A stretch of DNA of 64,000 nt from Bacillus luti. GTDB taxonomy: Bacteria; Bacillota; Bacilli; Bacillales; Bacillaceae_G. The stretch lies in contig NZ_MACI01000095.1 in assembly GCF_001884105.1 (NCBI RefSeq), positions 1 through 64,000 on the forward strand. Direction: 5' to 3'. Below are positions 19,340-28,176 of this stretch, piece by piece (within the stretch, counting starts at the first letter, position 1; every line of letters begins with the position of its first letter). A program made the translations under genes and the position numbers. The notes under the pieces were generated by a model. It made no database searches. It saw only the letters and a list, made by a program, of their open reading frames with translations, and was not told where the DNA came from.

Positions 19340-20389
19340 ATGAAGAAACAGTGGCGACTGCTTTCGTTCGTTTCACTGCTGGCTTTACTGTTAGGGGGAT
19401 GCGGTAAAGCCTTTCAATCTACTTTAATTCCGCAAGGAGAAGTAGCAAAAATGCAATATGATCTGCTTTTACTAGCAAGTGCAATCATGGTAGGAGTAGT
19501 ACTAGTAGTTACTATTATTTTCTTATATGTAATTGTGCGTTTCCGACAAAAGAAAGGTCAGGAAGATTTTATTCCAGAGCAAGTTGAAGGGAATCACAAG
19601 CTAGAAATTATATGGACAGTTATTCCGATTATACTTTTATTAATCTTAGCTGTTCCGACGGTTACATATACATTCAAACTTGCTGATGTAAGTGCGATGG
19701 AGAAAAAGAATATTGATAAAGATACTATCGTTGTTGATGTAACAGCGAATCTTTATTGGTGGGAATTTTCTTATAAATCAGAAAAAATAGTAACTTCTCA
19801 AGATTTAGTCATCCCCACAGGTAAGAAAGTGTATTTGAATTTGAAGGGTGCCGATATTAAACATTCATTTTGGGTTCCATCTTTAGCAGGGAAAATGGAT
19901 ACAAATACAGATAATGTAAACAAAATGTGGTTAAAGGCAGACAAATCGGGCACTTATAATGGTTTTTGTACAGAATTTTGCGGCCCATCACATTCTTTAA
20001 TGCAATTTAAAGTGAAAGCTTTAGATGAAAGCGAGTACAAAAAATGGCTTGCTGATATGAAGAAGATTGATGGGAAGAAAGAAGTAGCTTCAACAAAGGC
20101 ACAAGAAGGCCAAGAAATATTTAATAAAAGCTGTATTGGTTGTCACGCAGTTGGATCTAATGATAGTAGACCACCTTCCGCTCGTATCGCACCGAACTTA
20201 GCAAACTTTGCTGATCGCGATACAGTTGCCGGTATTGCCGAAAACAATGAAGAGAACTTAAAAAAATGGCTGAAAGATCCTGAAAATATGAAACCAGGAA
20301 ATAAAATGACTGGTAAATATGGCAACTTAACGGATGATCAAATTGATGCATTAAATGCATACTTACAGACGTTAAAAGTTGAAAAGTAA
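19340..20389 (+). CDS. ctaC: Cytochrome caa3 oxidase subunit II with fused cytochrome c
   Basis: Carries the CuA centre and a covalently bound heme c that deliver electrons to CtaD. 349 residues. The signal peptide ends in the lipobox LLGGC, so Cys21 should be lipidated. Two membrane helices follow, then the cupredoxin domain with CuA ligands in CTEFCGPSHSLM (C210, C214, H218, M221). The cytochrome c domain has CIGCH at about 265-269 and the axial Met in MKPGNKM. The ATG at 19340 fits the lipoprotein start; GTGGGGG lies upstream. In operon with ctaB and ctaD. Confidence 0.96.
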   Translation: MKKQWRLLSFVSLLALLLGGCGKAFQSTLIPQGEVAKMQYDLLLLASAIMVGVVLVVTIIFLYVIVRFRQKKGQEDFIPEQVEGNHKLEIIWTVIPIILLLILAVPTVTYTFKLADVSAMEKKNIDKDTIVVDVTANLYWWEFSYKSEKIVTSQDLVIPTGKKVYLNLKGADIKHSFWVPSLAGKMDTNTDNVNKMWLKADKSGTYNGFCTEFCGPSHSLMQFKVKALDESEYKKWLADMKKIDGKKEVASTKAQEGQEIFNKSCIGCHAVGSNDSRPPSARIAPNLANFADRDTVAGIAENNEENLKKWLKDPENMKPGNKMTGKYGNLTDDQIDALNAYLQTLKVEK

Positions 20390-20422
20390 AGAGGGATTAT
20401 TCGCGAAGGGGAGGTTGAAAAC

Positions 20423-22285
20423 GTGAGTTCTGTAGCAAAAAAACAGGGGATGGGTGCTGTCATATGGGATTATTTAACGACAGTAGACCATAAAAAGATT
20501 GCCATTCTCTATTTAATTGCAGGTGGATTGTTTTTTATAGTAGGCGGAATAGAAGCCTTGTTTATTCGCCTTCAATTAGCGATTCCTAACAATGCTTTTC
20601 TTGTTGGGGATGCTTATAATCAAGTATTAACGATGCACGGTACAACAATGATTTTCCTCGCAGCTATGCCACTCGTGTTTGCATTTATGAACGCCGCCGT
20701 ACCACTTCAAATTGGTGCGCGTGATGTAGCGTTCCCGTTTTTGAATTCACTCGGATTTTGGTTATTTTTCTTTGGTGGAGTATTTTTAAATTTAAGTTGG
20801 TTTTTAGGTGGAGCACCAGATGCAGGTTGGACTTCTTATGCATCTTTAGCTTTAGCTTCTAAAGGTCATGGTGTTGATTTTTATGTACTCGGTTTACAAA
20901 TATCTGGTATTGGTACATTAATTGGTGGTATTAACTTCCTTGTTACAATTATTAATATGCGTGCGCCAGGAATGACATATATGCGTATGCCGATGTTTAC
21001 ATGGACAACATTTGTAACATCTTCACTTATATTATTTGCGTTTCCACCATTAACTGTAGGATTAGGACTTTTAATGTTAGATCGTTTATTTGGCACAAGT
21101 TTCTTTAATCCAGCCTTAGGCGGGAATACAATTATATGGGAGCATTTATTCTGGATCTTTGGTCATCCAGAAGTATACATTCTCATACTCCCAGCTTTCG
21201 GAATATTCTCAGAAATCTTCGCTACATTTTCGAAAAAACGATTATTTGGTTATTCGTCAATGGTGTTTGCGACAGTATTAATTGGATTCTTAGGATTTAT
21301 GGTATGGGCGCATCATATGTTTACAGTTGGTCTTGGGCCAGTAGCAAATGCTATTTTCTCAGTTGCAACAATGGCGATTGCGGTTCCAACCGGTATTAAA
21401 ATATTCAACTGGCTCTTTACAATGTGGGGCGGAAGTATTCGTTTTACGACACCGATGATGTGGGCAGTAGCTTTTATTCCATCATTCGTAATGGGAGGAG
21501 TTACAGGTGTTATGCTAGCATCTGCACCAGCTGATTATCAATTTCATGATAATTATTTCGTGGTAGCTCACTTTCATTATGTAATCGTCGGCGGTGTTGT
21601 ATTTGGTTTACTTGCAGGAGCTCATTATTATTGGCCACTGATGTTTAATAAAGTATTGAATGAAACGTTAGGAAAGATAACATTTTGGCTATTCTTTATC
21701 GGTTTCCATTTAACGTTCTTCATTCAGCATTTCCTTGGTTTGATTGGTATGCCGCGTCGTTATTACACATATCTTGAAGGTCAAGGGTTGGAAATGGGGA
21801 ATATGATTAGTTCTATTGGAGCGGTGTTTATGGCTCTTGGAACAATTGTTCTTCTATTCAATGTAATTAAAACAACAGTATCAAAAGAAAAGGCTGGTCG
21901 TGATCCATGGGATGCACGTACATTAGAATGGACAATGCCAGCACCTACACCGGAATATAACTTTAAACAATTGCCATTTGTTCGCGGGTTAGATCCGTTT
22001 TGGATTGAAAAACGTGAAGGGAATAAAGAGATGACAGCGGCGGAACCAGTTGGGGATATTCATATGCCAAATCCATCATTTTCACCATTTATCATTTCTT
22101 TAGGATTGTTTATAGCGGCATTCGGTGCAATGTATATGCAGGGTGGAAAAGATAAGTTCTGGTTATTAGTAGCAATTATTGGTTTAATCATTACATTCGG
22201 TGCAATGTTCCTACGTTCAGTAATCGATGATCATGGATATCATATTCATAAGGAAGATTTAGAGGATAAGGGGGGCAAGGCATAA
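20423..22285 (+). CDS. ctaD: Cytochrome caa3 oxidase subunit I
   Basis: Catalytic heme-copper oxidase subunit, 620 residues, about fourteen helices. Heme and copper ligands are visible: TMHGTTMIF (low-spin heme His), WIFGHPEVYILILP (CuB His with cross-linked Tyr), HHMFTVG (CuB His pair) and HFHYVIVGG (high-spin and low-spin heme His). The ribosome binding site GGGGAGG precedes a GTG start at 20423. The last codon overlaps the ctaE start by one base (TAATG), so the two are translationally coupled. Confidence 0.97.
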   Translation: MSSVAKKQGMGAVIWDYLTTVDHKKIAILYLIAGGLFFIVGGIEALFIRLQLAIPNNAFLVGDAYNQVLTMHGTTMIFLAAMPLVFAFMNAAVPLQIGARDVAFPFLNSLGFWLFFFGGVFLNLSWFLGGAPDAGWTSYASLALASKGHGVDFYVLGLQISGIGTLIGGINFLVTIINMRAPGMTYMRMPMFTWTTFVTSSLILFAFPPLTVGLGLLMLDRLFGTSFFNPALGGNTIIWEHLFWIFGHPEVYILILPAFGIFSEIFATFSKKRLFGYSSMVFATVLIGFLGFMVWAHHMFTVGLGPVANAIFSVATMAIAVPTGIKIFNWLFTMWGGSIRFTTPMMWAVAFIPSFVMGGVTGVMLASAPADYQFHDNYFVVAHFHYVIVGGVVFGLLAGAHYYWPLMFNKVLNETLGKITFWLFFIGFHLTFFIQHFLGLIGMPRRYYTYLEGQGLEMGNMISSIGAVFMALGTIVLLFNVIKTTVSKEKAGRDPWDARTLEWTMPAPTPEYNFKQLPFVRGLDPFWIEKREGNKEMTAAEPVGDIHMPNPSFSPFIISLGLFIAAFGAMYMQGGKDKFWLLVAIIGLIITFGAMFLRSVIDDHGYHIHKEDLEDKGGKA

Positions 22286-22908
22286 TGCATGTAGATGAAA
22301 AATTAACGAATGAAACATTTCCAGCAGAGCCTGAAAAAGCAACCCTTGAGGGGAAAAATAAGTTTGTCGGTTTTTGGTTATTTCTTGGAGGCGAAACGGT
22401 GTTGTTCGCTTCCTTGTTTGGCACATATTTGGCACTAAAAAACTCTACAAATGGTGGAGCAACATCTCAAGAGATGTTCCAAATGCCACTCGTTTTTATT
22501 ATGACGATGCTTTTATTAACGAGTAGTTTAACGAGTGTATATGCGATGTATCATATGAAGAACTTTAACTTCAAGAAAATGCAACTATGGTTACTTATAA
22601 CAGTGTTACTTGGCTTAGGCTTTTTGGGATTTGAAATATATGAGTTTTATCATTATACGCATGAATTTAAGCATACTATGAGAAGTAGTGCATTTGGTTC
22701 TGCATTTTATGCTCTTGTTGGTACACACGGGCTCCACGTATTGTTTGGATTGTGTTGGATATTAACTTTAATCTTCAGAAATGCGAAGCGAGGCTTAAAT
22801 CTATACAATGCACCAAAGTTTTATGTTGCATCAATCTATTGGCACTTTATTGATGTAGTTTGGGTGTTTATTTTCACTGTAGTATATTTGATGGGAATGG
22901 TGGGATAA
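22285..22908 (+). CDS. ctaE: Cytochrome caa3 oxidase subunit III
   Basis: Membrane subunit of 207 residues with five helices; helps stability and proton uptake of the oxidase. Family features include GFWLFLGGETVLFASLFGTYLAL (conserved Glu), THGLHVLFG and the C-terminal YWHFIDVVWVFIFTVVY. The ATG overlaps the ctaD stop by one base and has GGGGGG upstream in the end of ctaD. ctaF starts four bases after its stop. Confidence 0.96.
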   Translation: MHVDEKLTNETFPAEPEKATLEGKNKFVGFWLFLGGETVLFASLFGTYLALKNSTNGGATSQEMFQMPLVFIMTMLLLTSSLTSVYAMYHMKNFNFKKMQLWLLITVLLGLGFLGFEIYEFYHYTHEFKHTMRSSAFGSAFYALVGTHGLHVLFGLCWILTLIFRNAKRGLNLYNAPKFYVASIYWHFIDVVWVFIFTVVYLMGMVG

Positions 22909-22911
22909 ACA

Positions 22912-23244
22912 ATGGCAATAAAGCAAACGAATAACCCTAAGGTCGATCTTGTTTATCGAAAGAGGAAAAGTGCAGAGGAAATGAAGCACCAAGTTATTAC
23001 ATTTGCATTAATGATATTTTTGACATTAGTAGCGTTTGTAGCGGTAGCATACCCGAAAACGTTTAGTCCAATTTTCTCTGTCCCGTTTATTTTGCTATTA
23101 GCAGTGGTTCAAGTAATTTTTCAATTGTACTACTTTATGCATATGAGTCATAAAGGGCATGAAGCAGCAAGTTTCTTTCTCTATTCTGGCTTGCTAATAG
23201 GGCTAATTACAATATTAGCTTTTATGACAATTGTATGGCTTTAA
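22912..23244 (+). CDS. ctaF: Cytochrome caa3 oxidase subunit IV
   Basis: Small subunit of 110 residues with three hydrophobic helices (ITFALMIFLTLVAFVAVAY; PFILLLAVVQVIFQLYYFMH; LYSGLLIGLITILAF), the Bacillus subunit IV layout with a conserved FQLYYFMHM segment. Role is in assembly and stability of the oxidase. It follows ctaE after three bases, so it is coupled. A hairpin separates it from ctaG. Confidence 0.94.
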   Translation: MAIKQTNNPKVDLVYRKRKSAEEMKHQVITFALMIFLTLVAFVAVAYPKTFSPIFSVPFILLLAVVQVIFQLYYFMHMSHKGHEAASFFLYSGLLIGLITILAFMTIVWL

Positions 23245-23254
23245 ACAGTAAGAC

Positions 23255-23285
23255 ATAGGGGACGTGTGCTATCACAGTCCCCTAT
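23255..23285 (+). promoter_or_regulatory. Intercistronic hairpin between ctaF and ctaG
   Basis: ATAGGGGAC(G)TGTG-CTAT-CACA-GTCCCCTAT, a 13-bp stem with one bulge and no T run. It may stabilise the upstream message or partly reduce ctaG expression. Confidence 0.5.
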
Positions 23286-23334
23286 TCACGTTAAGTGAAA
23301 GGAGAAAACAGTTTTCAGAAGGTAGGTGTGGGAA

Positions 23335-24240
23335 ATGGATAACTTATGGATATTCGGTTTTCAAGCTTTATGGAGTCCTGTATTTATGATGTTTATGATT
23401 TCGATTTTGATTGGGTACTTTCTAATTATCGGGCCGTATAGAGAGCGATTTGAAAATGCGACTAAAGTAAGTAAAAAACAGATTTTCTATTTTACGATTG
23501 GAATTGTTCTTTTGTATTTTGTAAAGGGGGGACCAATCGATTTAATAGGACATATTGTATTCAGTGCACATATGTTTGAAATGGCGATTATGTATATCGC
23601 AGTACCACCTTTATTACTACTTGGTATACCAATTTGGTTATATCGTTATATTACTTCTTTTAAGTTTGTTCAAATTATGTTGAAAATCTTTGCAAAACCA
23701 CTTATTGCTTTGTTTGTATTTAATGGCTTATTTTCTTTTTATCATTTGCCAGTTGTATTTGATACTGTAAAGCAGAGTCAAGTTTTACATCCTATTTGCC
23801 TAGCTCTTTTGTTTTTTACAGCAATGATGATGTGGTGGCCGATGCTAAATCCATTACCAGAATATCAGACGTTAAGTGATATAAAGAAACTGGGTTACAT
23901 GTTTGCTAACGGTATACTATTAACGCCAGCTTGCGCATTGATCATTTTTGCGACTGCTCCATTATTTGCAACGTATACGGATTCAGCTGCTTGGATGAAA
24001 GCGATGGAATTATGTGTACCAGCAGGAACTTTATCGGATTTAAATATAACTGGACCAGAATTTTTACACTGGATGCCAGTAGTACAAGATCAACAAACTG
24101 GCGGTATCATTATGAAAATTGTCCAGGAAATAGTGTACGGTACGATTATTGGCTATGTATTCTTTAGATGGGCACGTAGGGAACGCGAAAAGGATAAAGA
24201 GCAGTTGCAACAAATACCACCGTATTTGCAGACGAAATAA
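23335..24240 (+). CDS. ctaG: Cytochrome c oxidase assembly factor CtaG (caa3 type)
   Basis: Integral membrane protein of 301 residues with about seven helices. In B. subtilis CtaG is needed for active caa3 oxidase, probably in CuB insertion. Family marks are FQALWSPVF near the start, GGPIDLIGHIVFSAHMFEMA with conserved His, and the basic C-terminus RREREKDKEQ. The ATG at 23335 gives an N-terminus like B. subtilis CtaG (FGFxALWSP); a GTG three codons earlier is possible. Last gene of the cta operon. Confidence 0.94.
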   Translation: MDNLWIFGFQALWSPVFMMFMISILIGYFLIIGPYRERFENATKVSKKQIFYFTIGIVLLYFVKGGPIDLIGHIVFSAHMFEMAIMYIAVPPLLLLGIPIWLYRYITSFKFVQIMLKIFAKPLIALFVFNGLFSFYHLPVVFDTVKQSQVLHPICLALLFFTAMMMWWPMLNPLPEYQTLSDIKKLGYMFANGILLTPACALIIFATAPLFATYTDSAAWMKAMELCVPAGTLSDLNITGPEFLHWMPVVQDQQTGGIIMKIVQEIVYGTIIGYVFFRWARREREKDKEQLQQIPPYLQTK

Positions 24241-24290
24241 AGTGAAGGCTAATAATCAGTCGGGCGTCTACTGTCCGGCGAATAGAGTGA

Positions 24291-24333
24291 CCAAAAACGA
24301 GTGCATCCTACTGATGCACTCGTTTTTGGTTAC
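24291..24333. terminator. Bidirectional terminator after ctaG
   Basis: ACCAAAAACGAGTGCATC-CTACT-GATGCACTCGTTTTTGGT, an almost perfect 18-bp stem between convergent genes. Confidence 0.9.
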
Positions 24334-24695
24334 TCTATAATTTGAAATTCTTTTAATTCTTTTTCGACATTTTGAAGGAGTTGTTCACTTTTTTGGAGTA
24401 CATTCGTTGGGAAAGTCTCATCATCACCATATTCAACGCCATGAGGATAATAATGCTTTCCTAATAAGGGAGGGAGTAGTTTTACTTCAGCATGTCTGCT
24501 GCCGATGTCACCTTCAATAGCAATACCTTGTACTCGCAAATAATAAACATCCGTTAATATCTCAAATTTATAATCGTATGTAACCCGTTCATAATCCCAC
24601 TGTCCAGCAAGTACAAAATGGTTATTTTCCATAATTTCAGTTAAAAGTGTTAAATCAACGACTGCCCCGTTAAATTTCGTATTTGTAAATTGCAT
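24330..24695 (-). CDS. YugN-like family protein
   Basis: Soluble protein of 121 residues of the YugN-like family, unknown function. It has the pattern VVDLTLLTEIMENNHFVLAGQWDYERVTYDYKF followed by a metal-binding-like HAEVKLLPPLLGKHYYPHGVEYGDDE. AAAGGAGG precedes the ATG. It lies where B. subtilis has ylbA, a member of the same family, and is probably its ortholog. Convergent with ctaG, divergent from ylbC. Confidence 0.85.
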   Translation of the reverse strand: MQFTNTKFNGAVVDLTLLTEIMENNHFVLAGQWDYERVTYDYKFEILTDVYYLRVQGIAIEGDIGSRHAEVKLLPPLLGKHYYPHGVEYGDDETFPTNVLQKSEQLLQNVEKELKEFQIIE

Positions 24696-24900
24696 AGAAT
24701 ACCTCCTTTTTTAATATTACATCATTATTTTTATAATAGTATGAATAATAAGAAAGTGCAATTCATATTGAGAGAAAAGGGATAATCCAGACTTTTTTCA
24801 CGAAAATATGATATAGTGAGAAGAGTACGGTACACACAAAAAGGAAAGAAAAGGATTTGTGTATATCTCAATTTTATGTTTTGTGCAGGAGGTATATCGT

Positions 24901-25935
24901 TTGAAGAAATTATTGCGTATCGTAATGATTACATTTTTAATTTTAGCTGTTGATTTATACGGGAAATTACTCGTTTCACAATATATATTAACCCCATCTC
25001 AATCCAAGCAAGAAAATAAAATTGTGAAAAAGAAAAAACAAGTAAATGAAGACTCTTCGGATACTGTTTTAAATATGATTGGTGGGGACTCTGAAAATTT
25101 ATTAGCAAAATGGGGCGAACCATCCCGAATAGAGCCATCTGCTTACGGATATGAATGGTGGATATACAATCAAGATTTAGCTCAATATGTTCAATTTGGA
25201 GTTGCTGAACGTAAAATTGTAACGGCGTACGTTGCTGGTGAACAAGTTAAGGTGACGCCTTATTATATAAATGAAAAGTATGAAGAAGTATATAAAAAGA
25301 ATCCGCTCTCACATGAGATTTCATTAAAAAGAGGGAAGAATAATTATCAATTTGAGTTATCTGATACCGAAGTAATGGAACAACCGTTAATACCTGTAGA
25401 AGATGGATGGGCACAATTATATTTTGATCATTTTACACATGAGCTTGTTGGTGTTCGTTATATGGATGATGAAACGTTATTACGTCAAAGACCGTATCAA
25501 CTTGTTTATTCAGGTGAATTACTGGCAGAACAACCATTGACGCCAGAAAAAATGAAGCAAGTAGAGAATGGGAATATGCAACAAATTTTTGATTTAACAA
25601 ATATTATTCGAAGTCGTCATGAATTGCCGTTGTTAACGTGGGATCAACCAACAGCAGAAGTTGCTATTGGTCACAGTAAGGATATGAAGGATAATAATTA
25701 TTTTTCACACGACTCACCGACATTAGGTACATTAGGGGATCGTTTGCAGCGCGGGAAAGTAGGGTTTCAACTTGCTGGTGAGAATATAGCGGCGCAACAT
25801 AGTGATGGAATTGCGGCGGTACAGGGTTGGTTAAATAGTGAGGGTCATAGAAAAAATTTATTGAATGAACAATTTACTGGATTAGGTGTTGGGGTATATG
25901 ATAAATTTTATACACAAAACTTTATCCGAAAATAA
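24901..25935 (+). CDS. ylbC: CAP-domain protein with N-terminal CAP-associated domain (YlbC)
   Basis: Exported or membrane-anchored protein of 344 residues. An N-terminal hydrophobic helix (LLRIVMITFLILAVDLYGKLL) acts as signal or anchor; a CAP-associated domain occupies about 60-220; a C-terminal CAP/SCP-PR1 domain has HSKDMKDNNYFSHDS, GENIAAQ and GWLNSEGHRKNLLN with the usual His and Glu cavity residues. The start is TTG at 24901, with AGGAGG eight bases upstream; the longer frame would include this ribosome binding site. Function unknown. Confidence 0.88.
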   Translation: MKKLLRIVMITFLILAVDLYGKLLVSQYILTPSQSKQENKIVKKKKQVNEDSSDTVLNMIGGDSENLLAKWGEPSRIEPSAYGYEWWIYNQDLAQYVQFGVAERKIVTAYVAGEQVKVTPYYINEKYEEVYKKNPLSHEISLKRGKNNYQFELSDTEVMEQPLIPVEDGWAQLYFDHFTHELVGVRYMDDETLLRQRPYQLVYSGELLAEQPLTPEKMKQVENGNMQQIFDLTNIIRSRHELPLLTWDQPTAEVAIGHSKDMKDNNYFSHDSPTLGTLGDRLQRGKVGFQLAGENIAAQHSDGIAAVQGWLNSEGHRKNLLNEQFTGLGVGVYDKFYTQNFIRK

Positions 25936-25974
25936 AGTGAAACCGTAAGCGGTAGGCTTTTATGAATAGTGACA

Positions 25975-26097
25975 CTCTCGGCTAATTCCCTCGCATTTAT
26001 TGGATTGTAAGGTGGGTATCATCCTGCAAACAAATAGCGAGATAAAAAGGTGCATGAATCGTCTAAAAATAGGCGAACCATGCGCCTTTTTTTTCTT
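25975..26097 (+). ncRNA. Candidate structured RNA or 3' UTR with terminator between ylbC and ylbD
   Basis: A nested fold is possible: CTCGC with GCGAG, ATTT with AAAT, TTG with CAA and AGGTG with CATCCT, enclosing a GGTAT loop (about 25993-26042). It is followed by a strong terminator, AAAAAGGTGCATG with CATGCGCCTTTTTTTT (26044-26097). The terminator is clear; the upper structure is a hand fold. Confidence 0.4.
26044..26097 (+). terminator. Terminator upstream of ylbD
   Basis: AAAAGGTGCATG pairs with CATGCGCCTTTT, an inner CG-rich stem around TAAAAATA, then an eight-T run. Confidence 0.85.
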
Positions 26098-26132
26098 ACA
26101 ATATAGTAGATACACATGAAGAGGTGAGGATT

Positions 26133-26576
26133 ATGCCAACAACAAAAGGGCCGTTACATCCATCGGTTCAACAGTTTAAAGAGTTTGTAAACCATCACCC
26201 TAAAATGGTGCACGAGGTTAGAAATGGTGAAAAAACTTGGCAACAGTTTTATGAAGAATGGTACTTACTTGGTGAAGAAGATCCGATATGGGCAACTTAT
26301 AGACCTGATGGAGCGCCTGCATTTTCTTCAGCAAAAAAAAATGAGAAAGTAAAAGAAAAAGATGATCGAACTGAAGAGGAAAAAACTGCCGATGTGATGG
26401 GGCAAATGCTTTCTTTCTTTAAAAAGCTAGATGTGGAACAAATGCAACATCATTTAGCCAATGTGACGAGTGCTATTGGTAGCGTGCAACAAGTTATTCA
26501 ACAGTTTCAAGGAAAGCGCGAGCAGCAAGAGCAAAGTACTTCAGAAAATAATCCATTTTTCTTTCAGAAGGATTAG
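26133..26576 (+). CDS. ylbD: Putative spore coat protein YlbD
   Basis: 147-residue YlbD-coat family protein. The N-terminal part (HPSVQQFKEFVNHHPKMVHEVRNG, WQQFYEEWYLLGEEDPIW) is the conserved block; the rest is charged, with an EK-rich linker and a Gln-rich C-terminal helix. The coat role is known only from B. subtilis localisation and annotation. The ATG at 26133 follows GAGGTGAGG. ylbE starts nine bases after its stop, so they form one unit. Confidence 0.86.
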   Translation: MPTTKGPLHPSVQQFKEFVNHHPKMVHEVRNGEKTWQQFYEEWYLLGEEDPIWATYRPDGAPAFSSAKKNEKVKEKDDRTEEEKTADVMGQMLSFFKKLDVEQMQHHLANVTSAIGSVQQVIQQFQGKREQQEQSTSENNPFFFQKD

Positions 26577-26584
26577 GGGGAAAG

Positions 26585-26833
26585 ATGATGAGATCAGAAC
26601 TTATGGAGTTTATAAAAGCTGATGAGGATTTATCTCGCTATATTAGGGAACAACCGTACTGGTATAGAAAATTAACACGAAACCCTGAAGAAAAAGAGGC
26701 TTTTGAGTTGGCGGCGATGCAGCATTTCAAAAAAACGATACCAGATAAAGTAGAAAAATTTCAAAATCAATTGGCGGTTGCTTCAATCATGATTGATATG
26801 TTTCAGTATATGAAGCAGCAAAATGCGACATAA
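26585..26833 (+). CDS. ylbE: YlbE-like protein
   Basis: 82-residue soluble helical protein of the YlbE family, unknown function. The pattern LSRYIREQPYWYRKLTRNP is the conserved core. AGGGGGAAAG precedes two adjacent ATG codons, of which the second (26588) has slightly better spacing. Directly downstream of ylbD, probably co-transcribed and perhaps also linked to the spore coat. Confidence 0.84.
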   Translation: MMRSELMEFIKADEDLSRYIREQPYWYRKLTRNPEEKEAFELAAMQHFKKTIPDKVEKFQNQLAVASIMIDMFQYMKQQNAT

Positions 26834-26909
26834 TTGGAAGGGAAAACTATGTCCGTCATGCAGAACTTTTGTTACAATAGAAACGGATTATTTAAAAAGG
26901 AGTTGCAGC

Positions 26910-27482
26910 ATGACGGAAATTTGTTTAGTACGACATGGACAAACTGATTGGAATTTTCAAGAGATTATTCAGGGGCGTGAAGATATTCCGCTTAATAAAG
27001 TTGGGAAGAAGCAAGCGAGTCAAAGTGCAGCTGCTTTACAAGCGGAATCGTGGGATCTAATTATTAGTAGCCCGTTAATTAGAGCGCAAGAAACGGCTAA
27101 TGAAATCGCAGAGGCAGCTGGATTACAGTCGGTTTTATTAGATGAGCGATTTGTTGAGCGGAATTTTGGTGAAGCTTCTGGGCAGCCGGTTGCGACTGTT
27201 AGAGAGTTGATTGCAGAAGGTAAAGTAGAGGGTATGGAGCAAGATGAAGAAATTGTAGCCCGTTGCTTTACTGCTTTAAAAGATGTTGCAGCAACTCATT
27301 CTGGCAAACGTATTATCATTGTTGCTCATTCCCATGCGATAAAAGCAATTTTACATGCAATTGAACCAGATGAAATTACGTTCAAGACCCCATTAAAAAA
27401 TGCATGTATTAGTTATGTGAAAGAAAATAGTGGACAATGGGATGTTCTTAAATATAATATTGCGGAACATATTAATGTATAA
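26910..27482 (+). CDS. Histidine phosphatase family protein (phosphoglycerate mutase-like)
   Basis: 190-residue member of the cofactor-independent branch of the histidine phosphatases. The catalytic motif is LVRHGQTDWN with His9, followed by a second arginine in SSPLIRAQETA and the C-terminal IIVAHSHAIKA histidine. Similar Bacillus enzymes (PhoE type) are broad phosphatases; substrate unknown. AAAGGAG precedes the ATG at 26910. The longer frame back to 26823 overlaps ylbE and is rejected. This gene is not in the B. subtilis ylb order. Confidence 0.88.
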   Translation: MTEICLVRHGQTDWNFQEIIQGREDIPLNKVGKKQASQSAAALQAESWDLIISSPLIRAQETANEIAEAAGLQSVLLDERFVERNFGEASGQPVATVRELIAEGKVEGMEQDEEIVARCFTALKDVAATHSGKRIIIVAHSHAIKAILHAIEPDEITFKTPLKNACISYVKENSGQWDVLKYNIAEHINV

Positions 27483-27596
27483 GTGTATTTGAGATTGTAT
27501 AAAATCAGTTAGAGTTATATCTTTCTTTTAAGTGAGGCACTTCAATTAGTAGTTCTATTCTAAATGTGGTATGATGAATACTCGGAGGTGTCTCTC

Positions 27597-28049
27597 ATGA
27601 TTGTAGCGACGCTGGAAAGCGTATTGATATTAGATAAGGCAGAGCAGCTTGCAAAAGCGATTATCTGTTCAGATATAGCAGAAGATTATCGTAAGTGTTA
27701 TAAAGAATTGCATGAAGATATGGAAGTTCAGGCGTTAATTCAGCAATTTACAGCGATGAAAGAACGATATGAGGAAGTGCAGCGTTTTGGTAAATACCAT
27801 CCTGACTATACTTTCGTTTCAACGAAAATGAGGGAATTAAAGCGTTCTGTAGACTTACATGATAAGATTGCAGCCTTTAAACGAGTAGAAACTGCTTTGC
27901 AAAAATTATTAGATGAAGTTAGTGTTGCAATCGGCTCTGAGGTGTCTTCTTCCGTTAAAGTTCCAACAGGAAATCCATTTTTTGATGTTGGTGGCTGTAG
28001 TGGCGGTTGTGGTACTGGTGGCGGTTGTGGTTGCAAAAAAACGGGGTGA
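27597..28049 (+). CDS. ylbF: YlbF/RicF, subunit of the Y-complex (RNase Y specificity factor)
   Basis: 150-residue helical protein of the YlbF/YmcA family. With YmcA (RicA) and YaaT (RicT) it forms the Y-complex that guides RNase Y in mRNA maturation and affects competence, biofilm and sporulation. The body is a helical bundle. The C-terminus has a Gly-Cys tail (about residues 132-147) with five cysteines, in line with the iron-sulfur clusters reported for the complex. CGGAGGTG precedes the ATG at 27597. ylbG follows after a terminator. Confidence 0.9.
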   Translation: MIVATLESVLILDKAEQLAKAIICSDIAEDYRKCYKELHEDMEVQALIQQFTAMKERYEEVQRFGKYHPDYTFVSTKMRELKRSVDLHDKIAAFKRVETALQKLLDEVSVAIGSEVSSSVKVPTGNPFFDVGGCSGGCGTGGGCGCKKTG

Positions 28050-28065
28050 TTTACCCCGTTTTTTA
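28039..28065 (+). terminator. ylbF terminator
   Basis: ACGGGGT-GATTT-ACCCCGT followed by TTTTTT; the stem includes the ylbF stop region. Confidence 0.82.
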
Positions 28066-28176
28066 GAATATGGAAGAAAACGTATACAGAGTTTGTTCTA
28101 TAATGTCATAAATTTCTGATTGGTTTTCATAGAATATAAAAATTTAAGTTTTTAAAAGGAGAAGATGGAGAAGATT

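Noticed and set aside
22912-24240. Internal frames inside cta genes on both strands
   Set aside because: All overlap well-supported membrane protein genes and lack start signals.
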